Below are positions 8,349-15,865 of a stretch of DNA of 64,000 nt, in pieces (within the stretch, counting starts at the first letter, position 1; the number at the start of each line of letters is the position of its first letter). The notes beneath the pieces were generated by a model. The model had not been told where the DNA came from. It saw only the letters and a program-made list of their open reading frames with translations, and ran no database searches. The stretch spans positions 248,001 through 312,000 of the forward strand of contig NZ_QLNP01000098.1 in the NCBI RefSeq assembly GCF_003261175.1. The letters run 5' to 3'. A program made the translations under genes and the position numbers. The stretch is from Arthrobacter globiformis. Lineage in GTDB: Bacteria; Actinomycetota; Actinomycetes; Actinomycetales; Micrococcaceae.

Positions 8349-9434
8349 ATGACTACCAAGAGCCCTCTGTTGTCGCGCCCTGGCGCCGTTGAAGCGGGCG
8401 GCGCCGACGCCGGCGTCGCGTCCCACTACGGCGAACCGCTGCGGGAGCAGCGCGCCCTCGCTGCCGGAACCGCCGTCGTCGATCTTTCCCACCGCGGCGT
8501 GGTGACGGTCACCGGGCCGGACCGGCTGAGCTGGCTTAACACGCTGTCCTCCCAGCAGGTCACCAATCTCCAGCCCGGTGAGTCTACTGAGCTGCTGCTC
8601 CTGAGCGTGCAGGGCCGCATCGAGTTCGATGCGCGTGTGGTGGACGACGGCGGGACCACCTGGCTGATCGTCGAGGCGGCCGAAGCGGGTCCCCTGGCCG
8701 AGTGGCTGACCAGGATGAAGTTCATGCTCCGTGTCGAGGTGGCGGACGTGTCGGCCGACTGGGCGGTGGTTGGATCCACCAAGGCCGTGCCCGAATGGGC
8801 TGGCCTGCAGGTGTGGCAGGACCCCTGGCCGCACGTCGGGGCGGGCGGGTACGCCTACTCCGTGGTCCCGGAGGACACCCACCCCGGGGCCGAACGCCCG
8901 TGGTTCGAATACCTCGTGCCCGCGGCGGAGCTCGAGCAAACGGTGGGGGACCGCAGGCTCGCCGGCGTCCTCTCCGCCGAGGCTCTTCGCGTGGCTGCCT
9001 GGCGTCCGCGGCTCGGCGCCGAAACGGACGACAAGACCATTCCGCACGAACTGGACCTGCTGCGCACCGCCGTGCACCTGGCCAAGGGCTGCTACAAAGG
9101 CCAGGAGACGATCGCCCGCGTCCACAACCTTGGCCACCCGCCGCGGCGCCTGGTGTTCCTGCAGCTCGACGGTTCCCAGCACACCTTGCCGGCCGCCGGC
9201 AGCGAGGTCCGGGTGGGGGAGCGCAAGGTGGGCACCGTGACCTCCGTGGCGCAGCACTACGAGATGGGCCCCGTCGCGCTGGCAGTCATCAAGCGTTCGG
9301 TCGCGCCGGATGAAATACTGACGGTAATGGACGGGGATGAACCGTACACAGCCGCGCAGGAAGTGATCGTGGCGCCCGACGCCGGCCAGGTGGTCGGAAG
9401 ACAGACAGGATTCCTGAGGGGGACCCACAGATGA
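8349..9434 (+). CDS. ygfZ: YgfZ/GcvT-like folate-binding protein
   Basis: A 361-aa protein related to glycine-cleavage T protein. It carries LAKGCYKGQETIARV, the K-G-C-Y-x-G-Q-E motif of YgfZ proteins, with the conserved Cys. YgfZ is a tetrahydrofolate-dependent factor in the repair or assembly of some iron-sulfur clusters. The N-terminal part (DLSHRGVVTVTGPDRLSWLN) matches the GcvT fold. The ATG is at 8349. The stop overlaps the next gene's ATG by 4 nt (ATGA), indicating translational coupling with the ankyrin protein. Confidence 0.85.
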   Translation: MTTKSPLLSRPGAVEAGGADAGVASHYGEPLREQRALAAGTAVVDLSHRGVVTVTGPDRLSWLNTLSSQQVTNLQPGESTELLLLSVQGRIEFDARVVDDGGTTWLIVEAAEAGPLAEWLTRMKFMLRVEVADVSADWAVVGSTKAVPEWAGLQVWQDPWPHVGAGGYAYSVVPEDTHPGAERPWFEYLVPAAELEQTVGDRRLAGVLSAEALRVAAWRPRLGAETDDKTIPHELDLLRTAVHLAKGCYKGQETIARVHNLGHPPRRLVFLQLDGSQHTLPAAGSEVRVGERKVGTVTSVAQHYEMGPVALAVIKRSVAPDEILTVMDGDEPYTAAQEVIVAPDAGQVVGRQTGFLRGTHR

Positions 9435-9847
9435 CAGACTCCACCGCGCCCGGGGACCAGGCCCAGCAGCAGCCGGATGAGGAAACCCTCGCCCTGGCGC
9501 ATACCCTCTTCGACGCGGCCCGCAACGGCGAGACGGAGCTGCTGCGCAGCTACCTCAACGCCGGCGCTCCTGCCACGCTGACCAACTCTGCGGGCGACTC
9601 GCTGCTCATGCTCGCCGCCTACCACGGCTTTGCCGAAACCGTGCAACTGATCCTCCACCACGGCGGCGACGCCAACGCAGCCAACGACCGTGGACAGACA
9701 CCGCTGGCCGGCGCCGTGTTCAAGGGCTACTCGGACGTCGCGCGGGTGCTGCTTGACGCGGGAGCAGATCCCGACGCCGGTACCCCCTCCGCACGTGCCG
9801 CCGCCCAGATGTTCGCCCGGGCCGACATCCTGGAATTGCTGGGCTGA
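9431..9847 (+). CDS. Ankyrin-repeat protein
   Basis: A 138-aa protein with about three ankyrin repeats: GDSLLMLAAYHGFAETVQLI, GQTPLAGAVFKGYSDVARVL and a shorter final repeat. Each shows the TPL-AA--G----V--LL pattern. It probably mediates protein-protein contacts in the cytoplasm; no enzyme domain is present. The start overlaps the stop of ygfZ, so the two may be stoichiometrically produced. In other bacteria small ankyrin proteins often sit beside redox enzymes such as catalase; a chaperone role for YgfZ here is speculation. Confidence 0.85.
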   Translation: MTDSTAPGDQAQQQPDEETLALAHTLFDAARNGETELLRSYLNAGAPATLTNSAGDSLLMLAAYHGFAETVQLILHHGGDANAANDRGQTPLAGAVFKGYSDVARVLLDAGADPDAGTPSARAAAQMFARADILELLG

Positions 9848-9852
9848 GCTAC

Positions 9853-11361
9853 TTGGAGAATGTCAGCAGGCCGTGGCCTGCACTCTGGTCCCTCGTCATC
9901 GGGTTCTTCATGATCCTGATCGACACCACGATCGTATCGGTGGCCAACCCGCGCATCATGGAGGGGCTGGACACGGACATCAACGCCGTCATCTGGGTCA
10001 CCAGCGCCTATCTGCTGGCCTACGCGGTGCCGCTGCTGGTCACCGGCAGGCTCGGTGACAGGTTCGGGCCCAAACGGCTGTACCTGGCCGGCCTCGTGGT
10101 CTTCACCCTTGCCTCGCTGTGGTGCGGGCTCTCCGGCAACGTTGAGATGCTGATCGCGGCACGCGTCCTTCAGGGGCTGGGCGCGGCGCTAATGACGCCG
10201 CAGACCATGGCCGTGATCACGCGCATCTTCCCGCCGGACCGGCGCGGCGCTGCCATGGGGCTGTGGGGTGCCACTGCCGGCGTGGCCACGCTGGTAGGGC
10301 CGATCCTCGGCGGTGTGCTGGTGGACGGGCTTGGCTGGGAGTGGATCTTCTTCATCAATGTACCCATCGGGATCGTCGGCTTCATCCTGGCCTGGCGCCT
10401 GGTGCCGTCCTTGACCACCCACCCGCACAAGTTCGACATCCCCGGCGTGGTGCTCAGCGCCGTCGGCCTTTTCCTCCTCGTGTTCGGCCTCCAGGAAGGC
10501 GAGACCTACAACTGGGGCACCATCACCGGGCCGGTCACGGTCTGGGGGCTGATCATCAGCGGCGTGGTTGTGCTTGTGCTCTTTGTCGGCTGGCAGGCGA
10601 TTAACAAGGGCGAGCCGCTGCTCCCGCTGGGTCTGTTCAAGGACCGCAATTTCTCGCTCGCCAACATCGGGATCACCACGGTGGGCTTCACCGTGACAGC
10701 CTTTGGCCTGCCGTTGATTTTCTATTACCAGATGGTGCGGGATATGACCCCGACGCAGTCGGCCCTCATGATGGTGCCGCTGGCGCTGATTTCCGGCGGA
10801 CTCGCGCCCGTGGTGGGCCGGATCATCGACCGCGTTAACCCCAAATACATCACGTCCGCCGGGCTGCTGCTCATGGCGGTGGCGCTGTTCTGGAATTCAG
10901 CCCTCATGCATCCGGACACGCCGGTGTGGCTGTTCCTGCTGCCCAGCGCGGTGCTCGGCTTCGCGAACGCCGGCATCTGGGCGCCGCTGAGCTCCACCGC
11001 CACCCGGAACCTGCCGCCGCGGCAGGCAGGTGCCGGCGCTGGCGTGTACAACACCACGCGGCAGATCGGTGCTGTCCTCGGCAGCGCCGCCATCGCCGTC
11101 CTCATGCAGGCCAGACTCGCTGCGGAACTTCCGGCGGCAGCGGGAGGGGCTCCCGGTGAGGCCGGCGGTTTTGGCGGCCAGTTGCCGCCCGCTCTCCATG
11201 AGGGCTTCTCGACGGCGATGGGCCAGTCGATCATGCTGCCGGCAGCTGTTATTGTGCTCGGCGCCGCGGTGGCCCTGTTCTTCGCCACGCCCAAGGCGGT
11301 CCAGGGCTGGGGCGGCCAGCGGCCGGCGGCAGACCAGGACGCGGAGGCGACAACGCGCTAG
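9853..11361 (+). CDS. MFS drug/proton antiporter, DHA2 (EmrB/QacA) type
   Basis: A 502-aa protein with about 14 transmembrane helices. Motif A is seen as GRLGDRFGPKR after helix 2, and motif C as GATAGVATLVGPILGG in helix 5, which marks antiporters. The first helix follows RPWPALWSLVIGFFMILID. The TTG at 9853 is the only plausible start that keeps helix 1, but it lacks a clear ribosome site; it lies 5 nt after the ankyrin stop, so coupling is possible. The substrate cannot be told from sequence. Confidence 0.88.
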   Translation: MENVSRPWPALWSLVIGFFMILIDTTIVSVANPRIMEGLDTDINAVIWVTSAYLLAYAVPLLVTGRLGDRFGPKRLYLAGLVVFTLASLWCGLSGNVEMLIAARVLQGLGAALMTPQTMAVITRIFPPDRRGAAMGLWGATAGVATLVGPILGGVLVDGLGWEWIFFINVPIGIVGFILAWRLVPSLTTHPHKFDIPGVVLSAVGLFLLVFGLQEGETYNWGTITGPVTVWGLIISGVVVLVLFVGWQAINKGEPLLPLGLFKDRNFSLANIGITTVGFTVTAFGLPLIFYYQMVRDMTPTQSALMMVPLALISGGLAPVVGRIIDRVNPKYITSAGLLLMAVALFWNSALMHPDTPVWLFLLPSAVLGFANAGIWAPLSSTATRNLPPRQAGAGAGVYNTTRQIGAVLGSAAIAVLMQARLAAELPAAAGGAPGEAGGFGGQLPPALHEGFSTAMGQSIMLPAAVIVLGAAVALFFATPKAVQGWGGQRPAADQDAEATTR

Positions 11362-11369
11362 GTGCCTGG

Positions 11370-11411
11370 GCGCTGCTCGGCCGGCCGCGTTAGCGGCTAG
11401 CCGAGCAGCGC
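11370..11411. terminator. Bidirectional terminator-like hairpin at convergent gene ends
   Basis: A 12-bp perfect inverted repeat: GCGCTGCTCGGC at 11370-11381 and GCCGAGCAGCGC at 11400-11411. It overlaps the last codons of the minus-strand GNAT gene and follows the MFS stop. There is no T-tract. Confidence 0.55.
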
Positions 11412-12113
11412 GCTGGTTTGGATGCCGCCGGTGGAAAAACCGAGGCTGCGTGCCGTGGCCAGCGAACCTTTGTTGCTCACGTCGGTGCGCCACTGCAAGG
11501 TCAGGCCGGAGGCCAGCGCTTCGTGGGCAGCCACCGAGGCCGCGAGCGATCCCAGTCCCCGGCGGCGCCACTCGGGCGCCACGAGAACCCCCATGTTGGC
11601 CAGGATGCCTTCCCATTCGGAGTAGGCACCGCAGGCCACCGGCGCGCGCTGCCCCTCGTCGTCGTGCATGATGGTGTACCGGTTCTCGAGGTCGGACAGG
11701 CCCACCTCGTTTACGTCATCCGGGGGGCACAGGCCTTCAAGCTCAATGGCTTCGGGGTTGCCGTGCGATACCGTCAGCTCCTCAGCGGGCTGCAGCAGCG
11801 GCAGGTCGTCCGCGAAGAAGAGCGCGGCAGAGCCCTGGCCGTGTCCGCCGTGCCGGCGGGTGATGGTCAGCAGGGTAACGTGCTGGGCCATCTCCTCGTC
11901 CGAAATGCCGGCCGCGGCGTCCAGCGCCCACTGCGGACCCACTAGGGCCGAGCTGCCGAACAGCCGCACGAACTCAACCGAGCGCGCGGAGTCGTCAACC
12001 CTGGTGATCCGCTCGCCGGTTTCCAGCGCACGGGCGAAAGCGCCGTCGTCGAGCCCCAGGCGGCGCGCCCAGGCAAGCTGGATGATGGCGGCGGATCCGG
12101 GGTCAAGACTCAT
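11397..12113 (-). CDS. GNAT-family N-acetyltransferase
   Basis: A 238-aa protein. The C-terminal half is a GNAT domain with MGVLVAPEWRRRGLGSLAAS, in which R-R-R-G-L-G is the acetyl-CoA pyrophosphate loop, followed by LATARSLGFSTGG. The N-terminal 110 residues are less conserved and may bind substrate. The substrate is unknown. It converges on the MFS gene. A perfect 24-bp palindrome lies between it and pfkA, so it is probably transcribed on its own. Confidence 0.8.
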   Translation of the reverse strand: MSLDPGSAAIIQLAWARRLGLDDGAFARALETGERITRVDDSARSVEFVRLFGSSALVGPQWALDAAAGISDEEMAQHVTLLTITRRHGGHGQGSAALFFADDLPLLQPAEELTVSHGNPEAIELEGLCPPDDVNEVGLSDLENRYTIMHDDEGQRAPVACGAYSEWEGILANMGVLVAPEWRRRGLGSLAASVAAHEALASGLTLQWRTDVSNKGSLATARSLGFSTGGIQTSALLG

Positions 12114-12132
12114 GATCCCAGCCTACCGAGAA

Positions 12133-12195
12133 GCGCGAACTGGCAGATAATGCCCTCAAAAACCAAAGAACAGGGCATTATCTGCCAGTTCGCGC
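12133..12195. repeat. Perfect 24-bp palindrome with 15-nt loop
   Basis: The left arm starts GCGCGAACTGGCAG and ends AATGCCCT (12133-12156); the right arm at 12172-12195 is its exact reverse complement. The loop is A-rich. It lies downstream of pfkA and upstream of the GNAT gene on the minus strand, so it may serve as a terminator. Its perfect arms suggest a dispersed, recently copied repeat. Confidence 0.75.
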
Positions 12196-12214
12196 CGCCC
12201 AGTGTGGAGCGGGC

Positions 12215-13240
12215 TTAGCCGAAGAGGACCGCGGCCTCGTCGTAGCGGTGCTGCGGGACGGTCTTGAGCTTGCCCAGCGCGGCTTCGAAGCCCACGTGGT
12301 CAATGTCGGTGCCGTTCAGCGACACCATGGTGCCCCAGCGGCCTTCGACCACGGAGTCGACGGCGGCCATGCCGAGCCGGGTCGCGAGGACGCGGTCGAA
12401 AGCGGAGGGGACGCCGCCGCGCTGGATGTGGCCCAGGATGGTGGCGCGGGTCTCAATGCCGGTGCGGGCTTCGATTTCCGGGGCCAGCTGGTCGGCGATC
12501 CCGCCCAGCCGAGGCCGGCCGAAGGTGTCCAGCCCGCGTTCGGAGTGCGGCGATTCCATGTGCTCCGGCACGAATCCCTCGGCCACCACCACCAGCGGCG
12601 CACGGCCACGGTCATGGGCCTCGGTCACCCATTTGGTGATCTGCTCGATGCTGGTCTTCTGCTCCGGAATCAGGATGGCGTGGGCGCCCGAGGCCATGCC
12701 TGCGTGCAGGGCGATCCAGCCGACGTGGCGGCCCATGACCTCGGCGATCATGCAGCGGTGGTGGGATTCGCCGGTGGTCCGCAGCCGGTCGATGGCCTCG
12801 GTGGCAATCTGCACGGCGGTGTCGAAGCCGAACGTGTAGTCCGTGGCGTCGAGGTCGTTGTCAACGGTCTTGGGAACGCCGACGATTTTTAGACCGGCGT
12901 CGGTGAGGCGCTTGGCGGCCGCGAGGGTTCCTTCGCCGCCGATGGCGATGATGGCGTCGATCCCCAGCCGGTCCATGTGCGCTTTGATGACGTCCGGGCC
13001 GCCCCCGTTCTCGAACGGGTTGGTGCGGGATGTGCCCAGAATGGTGCCGCCCTGCTTGGCAATACCGCGGACAAGAGTACGGGGAATGGGGATGATGTCA
13101 CCCTCAACCACTCCGCGCCAACCGTCGAGGAACCCCACGAATTCGTGGCCGTGGATGGCGATGCCTTTGAGGACGGCGCCGCGGATGACCGCGTTAAGTC
13201 CGGGGCAGTCGCCGCCGCTGGTGAGGATTCCGATTTTCAT
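12215..13240 (-). CDS. pfkA: 6-phosphofructokinase, probably ATP-dependent
   Basis: A 341-aa group III phosphofructokinase that commits fructose 6-phosphate to glycolysis. Visible motifs are GILTSGGDCPGLNAVIR at the N-terminus, GGEGTL at residues 101-106 and PKTVDNDLD at 123-131. Gly104 is the residue found in ATP-using enzymes, where PPi-using relatives have Asp; Lys124, common in PPi enzymes, also occurs in actinobacterial ATP enzymes. ATP use is therefore inferred. A TAGAAT promoter element lies about 65 nt upstream of the ATG. Confidence 0.93.
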   Translation of the reverse strand: MKIGILTSGGDCPGLNAVIRGAVLKGIAIHGHEFVGFLDGWRGVVEGDIIPIPRTLVRGIAKQGGTILGTSRTNPFENGGGPDVIKAHMDRLGIDAIIAIGGEGTLAAAKRLTDAGLKIVGVPKTVDNDLDATDYTFGFDTAVQIATEAIDRLRTTGESHHRCMIAEVMGRHVGWIALHAGMASGAHAILIPEQKTSIEQITKWVTEAHDRGRAPLVVVAEGFVPEHMESPHSERGLDTFGRPRLGGIADQLAPEIEARTGIETRATILGHIQRGGVPSAFDRVLATRLGMAAVDSVVEGRWGTMVSLNGTDIDHVGFEAALGKLKTVPQHRYDEAAVLFG

Positions 13241-13305
13241 TTTCTTGGCTCAAATCCTGGTTCGAAGGTTTTACGGGCAGAGCGCCACGCTGAGCTCAAT
13301 TAGAG

Positions 13306-13336
13306 ATTCTAGTGCGGAGTGTGGGGTAGGACACAA
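13306..13336 (-). promoter_or_regulatory. Candidate pfkA promoter
   Basis: On the minus strand, TTGTGT (13331-13336) and TAGAAT (13306-13311) are separated by 19 nt, about 65 nt upstream of the pfkA ATG. The -10 is a good match; the -35 is weak and the spacer is long. Confidence 0.4.
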
Positions 13337-13420
13337 ACGGTTACAGCCGCGGGGGTCTGGAGACCGGGGCCCCCGGACACCAAGTCCCGGCTACCGGGAC
13401 GGGTAAGGGCCGGGACAGCA

Positions 13421-13454
13421 CAGTGTCCCCGTTCCGGACGGAACGGGGACACTG
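13421..13454. terminator. Hairpin after the PspC operon
   Basis: CAGTGTCCCCGTTC and GAACGGGGACACTG form a 14-bp stem with a 6-nt loop, 36 nt past the stop of the 84-aa PspC gene. It is the likely end of that operon. Two smaller dyads (around 13355-13366 and 13384-13400) lie between it and the pfkA promoter; the 249-nt gap holds no gene. Confidence 0.6.
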
Positions 13455-13489
13455 CATGAATGGACGACGGCGATTGCCCGCCCGAGGCT

Positions 13490-13744
13490 CTACCGGCCTG
13501 TGCCGCGCTTTTCGAGGAAGGACTCAAGCGCGATCGAGTTGTTCTGGTCCGGCAGGATCAGCCACGCCGCGAGGTAGAACACGACGGCCGGGCCGGGCAG
13601 CAGGCAGAAGAGCAGAAATGCGATCCTGACGAATGCCACGTCCACGTTCAGTTTCCCGGCGATTCCGCCGCACACGCCGCCCAGCCAGCGCTGGGGTCCG
13701 CGCTTCAGGCCAAGGCCCCTGACAATGCTGTAGAACTTTTCCAT
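13490..13744 (-). CDS. Small PspC-domain membrane protein
   Basis: An 84-aa protein consisting almost only of a PspC domain: RWLGGVCGGIAGKLNVDVAF is the G-V-C-G-G-I/L-A signature, followed by one hydrophobic span ending AAWLILPDQ. PspC proteins are membrane sensors or effectors in phage-shock and envelope-stress responses. It is the last gene of a three-gene minus-strand operon, 3 nt after the 94-aa membrane protein gene. Confidence 0.85.
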   Translation of the reverse strand: MEKFYSIVRGLGLKRGPQRWLGGVCGGIAGKLNVDVAFVRIAFLLFCLLPGPAVVFYLAAWLILPDQNNSIALESFLEKRGTGR

Positions 13745-13747
13745 GGT

Positions 13748-14032
13748 TTAAGACTTCCCGTTTGTTGTGCTGTTGTCACGTTTCCGTGCTGCGAGCAGTC
13801 CGCCGATCACCAGCGCGGCCCCGGCCCCGATCATCAGGCCGATCAGCACGTATGTCCCGTTCAGGACCACGATCCCCAGCTGGGAGACGGTGATCAGGAC
13901 GGCCAGGGCGAGGACCACGAGTCCCCAGACGATGGTGCCCACCCGTGCGGGCGCTGCGGCGGGTTCGTTGTTGCCCGCGCTGGGCGGTTTGGGCGCGGGG
14001 TTTGTTTCCGGTGACGGATCAAAACTGCTCAT
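13748..14032 (-). CDS. Two-span membrane protein (94 aa), function unknown
   Basis: After a Pro/Ala-rich cytoplasmic-looking N-terminus of about 30 residues there are two hydrophobic helices (about residues 33-53 and 59-80) and a basic tail AARKRDN. No family is recognised. It lies 1 nt after the large PspC gene and 3 nt before the small one, so it should act in the same membrane process. Confidence 0.75.
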   Translation of the reverse strand: MSSFDPSPETNPAPKPPSAGNNEPAAAPARVGTIVWGLVVLALAVLITVSQLGIVVLNGTYVLIGLMIGAGAALVIGGLLAARKRDNSTTNGKS

Positions 14033-14033
14033 G

Positions 14034-15740
14034 TCAGTTTCCTTCCTGGATGGTGATGTTGCTCACTGTGCCGTCGATCTGGAGGATCAGCCGGGCGCCG
14101 GGCTTGTCCGAGTTGTAGCTGCTTTGCCGGGAAGTGATGCCGCTTCGGCTGTCCACGCCCTCGTTCAGGTTCCCCAGGGTCATGTCGGCCCGGACATCCA
14201 CCGGCACGGTACGCGGAATGACCACCGTCACGTTGCTTGCTGTGGCGTCGAGGGGAATTACGACGTCGGTGCCCAGGGGCGGGTTCAGGTTCAGGCCGGT
14301 CAGGTCCACAGTTCCGCGGCCTCCGGTGATCTGGAAGCCCTGGCGGGCCTGTTCGATGCTGACCGGGTTCCAGTCCGCATTCTGGAAGCGGAACCGGTCA
14401 CCGTTGGGCACGGCGCTGAAGATGCCGCCGACGATGAGCGCCACCACGGCGAAGAACCCGAGAACGCCCGAGGTCCTGCCGCGCATCCCGGCCAGCAGGA
14501 TGCCAAGGCCAAGGACCGCTGCACCGGCTGCCCAGACCACGGCGTTGGCCGAGTTGCCGAGATCAATGAGGTTGCCGGCGTCGAGCGCCTTGAGCGTGCC
14601 GCCCGCCAGCAGCGCCAGTCCGGCGGTGATGGCCACGGCGGGGGCTCCGGGGCCGCTCGGCCGCGGCTTGGGTGCCGGCGTCGGGACCGGGGCGGGCCGG
14701 CGCGGCGGAGTGCCGCCCCCGTAACGGGCTGTGGGGGCTGTGGAGCCGTACGGGGTTGCGGAGCCGTACGGGGTTGCGGGGCCGTATGACGGGATGGCGT
14801 CCGGAGTCGGCGGCACCGTGTAGGGCTGGGTAGGCGCAGGGCTTCCGGCAGTGAAGGTGGACGCCTGGAACTGCGATGTAGATGCGGAGGATCCGGCCGC
14901 GGCAGCGGCAGGTGAGTTGGCGGTGCCGGCATAGCCGTATGCCGGCCGGCGGCCGGTGGTCCCGTTCATCGTTGCACCAGTGCGGTTCTTGTTGCGCTGG
15001 GTCAGGAAGTAGATGAGGTAGATGACGCCGCCGATCCAGAACAGGGCCCAGAAGAAGCCGAAGCCGTCGTGGCCCCATCCCCAGAAGCCGCCGCCCATGC
15101 CGGTGAGGCCGATGATCGAGGTGATGAGTGCGCCGGTCATGCCCGTGCTCCAGCGGCCGGCGCCAGCCTCCTGGGTATGGATGCGGCCGTCGGGCTCCGG
15201 CAGCAGTGCCCAGCCGAGGCCGTACAGGAGGACGCCGATGCCTGCGAACAGCGTCAGCACGATGAAGATGCCGCGCACGATCAGGGGATCGATGCCCATC
15301 CTTTCCGCAATGCCGCTCGAGACGCCGCCGATCCAGCGGTCGCGTCCCCGGTTTATCCCGTGGCTGCGGATCCAGTCGAAGAAGTTCAGCGGCTGGGCGG
15401 CACGGCCGTAACCAGGAGCGCCGTGGGCGGGAGCACCGTAACCGGACCCGGTGTTGGTTCCGGAACTGGACCCGGCGCGCGTTCCGGAGGGAGGGGTGGC
15501 TCCAGCGGAAGTGTGCGGTGGTTCGTCCGCGGCGGGAGACGGGAACAGCGGCTCCGTGGGATTTTCCTGCGCGGGGTTTTCCGGCACGGCGTGGGTTTCC
15601 GGTTCGGGGTTTTCCGGCGCAATGTTTTCCGGCCCTGTTTGTTCCCGCGCTGCGGGGAGCTCCGGTTCCTGGCCGGTGCTGCCCTCGGACGGGGTGCCCG
15701 GCTGCTGGCCTTCATTGGGGTTGGGGTTCTGCGAGTTCAT
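14034..15740 (-). CDS. PspC-domain protein with LiaF-like C-terminal domain
   Basis: A 568-aa protein in four parts. First, a disordered Pro/Glu-rich N-terminus (about 1-115) rich in ENP/PEN repeats. Second, a PspC domain (about 125-190; RWIGGVSSGIAERMGIDPL then GLGWALLPEPDG). Third, further membrane spans split by a low-complexity TPYGSA linker. Fourth, a C-terminal domain after about residue 440 with beta-repeat sequence such as LDATASNVTVVIPRTVPVDV, like the LiaF/DUF2154 C-terminus. LiaF-type proteins restrain a cognate LiaRS-type system, which fits the divergent kinase-regulator pair. Confidence 0.82.
   Translation of the reverse strand: MNSQNPNPNEGQQPGTPSEGSTGQEPELPAAREQTGPENIAPENPEPETHAVPENPAQENPTEPLFPSPAADEPPHTSAGATPPSGTRAGSSSGTNTGSGYGAPAHGAPGYGRAAQPLNFFDWIRSHGINRGRDRWIGGVSSGIAERMGIDPLIVRGIFIVLTLFAGIGVLLYGLGWALLPEPDGRIHTQEAGAGRWSTGMTGALITSIIGLTGMGGGFWGWGHDGFGFFWALFWIGGVIYLIYFLTQRNKNRTGATMNGTTGRRPAYGYAGTANSPAAAAAGSSASTSQFQASTFTAGSPAPTQPYTVPPTPDAIPSYGPATPYGSATPYGSTAPTARYGGGTPPRRPAPVPTPAPKPRPSGPGAPAVAITAGLALLAGGTLKALDAGNLIDLGNSANAVVWAAGAAVLGLGILLAGMRGRTSGVLGFFAVVALIVGGIFSAVPNGDRFRFQNADWNPVSIEQARQGFQITGGRGTVDLTGLNLNPPLGTDVVIPLDATASNVTVVIPRTVPVDVRADMTLGNLNEGVDSRSGITSRQSSYNSDKPGARLILQIDGTVSNITIQEGN
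14743..14778. repeat. 18-bp tandem repeat inside the large PspC gene
   Basis: GAGCCGTACGGGGTTGCG occurs twice head to tail (14743-14760 and 14761-14778), with a degenerate third copy after it. On the coding strand it encodes ATPYGS repeats in the linker, so copy number could vary without a frameshift. Confidence 0.8.
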
Positions 15741-15865
15741 ACTTCGATATTGCCGTTTGCGCTGGTCAGTCCTCTATTGGGGAACACCCTGAGCGGCCCC
15801 TGACTTACCCCGGGTTCACCCTCACAACGGGACTCTGGAACCCTGATCCGTGTTTGGATTGATGC

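Noticed and set aside
13309-13527. Small frames in the pfkA-PspC gap
   Set aside because: They consist of the hairpin sequences and have no ribosome site or protein-like composition.
14700-14800. CRISPR-like repeats
   Set aside because: The repeats are head-to-tail in-frame coding units without spacers.
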